A stretch of 40,206 nucleotides of DNA from Methylococcaceae bacterium UBA7658 (lineage in GTDB: Bacteria; Pseudomonadota; Gammaproteobacteria; Methylococcales; Methylomonadaceae). Where the stretch lies: contig DLHW01000044.1 of assembly GCA_002483425.1 (NCBI GenBank), forward strand, positions 1-40,206, given 5' to 3'. The translations under genes and the position numbers were made by a program. The notes under the pieces were generated by a model. It searched no databases. It was given only the letters and a program-made list of their open reading frames with translations, and was not told where the DNA came from. Positions within the stretch are counted from its first letter, which is position 1. Every line of letters starts with the position of its first letter. This document shows positions 40,137 through 40,206 of the stretch, piece after piece.

Positions 40137-40206
40137 ATGTACGCGAAGACGGGATTCGCTTATTCGCAAGCCACTGCAAGGAATTGGGTCGGCGTCCTGA
40201 CTCAGG
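40137..40206 (+). CDS. Partial gene cut by the window end
   Basis: AAAGG lies about six bases before the ATG at 40137, and the frame (MYAKTGFAYSQATARNWVGV...) is open to the last base. An in-frame ATG at 40110 is an alternative start. It indicates that the plus-strand gene series continues beyond the window. The 23 residues are too few to classify. Confidence 0.45.
   Translation, partial: MYAKTGFAYSQATARNWVGVLTQ

Noticed and set aside
32222..40206. Ordinary tailed prophage or contractile injection system
   Set aside because: No terminase, portal, sheath, tube, baseplate, tape-measure, AAA ATPase or integrase was seen; the locus lacks att-like repeats within the window.
1..40206. CRISPR arrays and complete insertion sequences
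   Set aside because: No regularly spaced direct repeats and no intact transposase frame were seen anywhere in the window.

Overview
The window reads as gammaproteobacterial chromosome. The rpsU-yqeY-dnaG-rpoD block followed by tRNA-Ile(CAU), the metK-ahcY-metF cluster, and Pst permeases with long periplasmic extensions fit a Methylococcales-type methanotroph. That placement is inference, since no methane-oxidation gene lies in the window. Base composition is moderate up to about 37 kb and visibly more GC-rich over the last 2.4 kb.

Layout. 0-4.4 kb is a loose region: a small secreted protein, a decayed TerB-like fragment ending in a palindromic repeat, a CreA-family protein, a seven-repeat beta-propeller secreted protein and a YaiI-family protein. 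4.8-10.9 kb holds housekeeping genes: plsY, tsaD (minus), then the macromolecular-synthesis operon rpsU-yqeY-dnaG-rpoD behind a good sigma-70 promoter, and tRNA-Ile2. 11-14.4 kb carries the activated-methyl cycle genes metK, ahcY and metF. 14.5-21.9 kb, on the minus strand, is a phosphate locus: sixA, a near-consensus PhoB box, pstS, a terminator-like hairpin that probably keeps pstS expression above the rest, then pstC-pstA-pstB-phoU. A CYTH/CHAD-type protein, whose family is linked to polyphosphate, diverges from sixA. 24-31.8 kb has a dynamin-like GTPase, an FG-GAP beta-propeller protein, and a minus-strand cluster of a secreted protein, a DUF2760 protein, a 35-residue membrane peptide and an Hsp70-family ATPase. 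The secreted-protein gene carries an in-frame 138-bp insertion bounded by inverted repeats; removing it restores a normal signal peptide.

32.2-40.2 kb is the accessory region and the best candidate for an undescribed system. A plus-strand gene series encodes, in order: a transglutaminase/papain-fold protein with a basic tail; a small beta-rich protein; a 94-residue protein with three DGxLYQ-type repeats; a beta-rich protein; a 356-residue protein with a duplicated N-terminal module of the same DGxLYQ type, hydrophobic-basic helices and eight acidic nonapeptides; two more beta-rich proteins; two OmpA-like-domain proteins; an unknown helical protein; and a gene cut by the window edge. None has a recognisable signal peptide, integrase, portal, terminase or tail gene. 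GLG/DGLG motifs recur across most of the products. I infer that they form one assembly (a capsid-like particle, a cell-envelope-attached structure, or a secreted matrix) with a cysteine enzyme for maturation or cross-linking. The function is not established.
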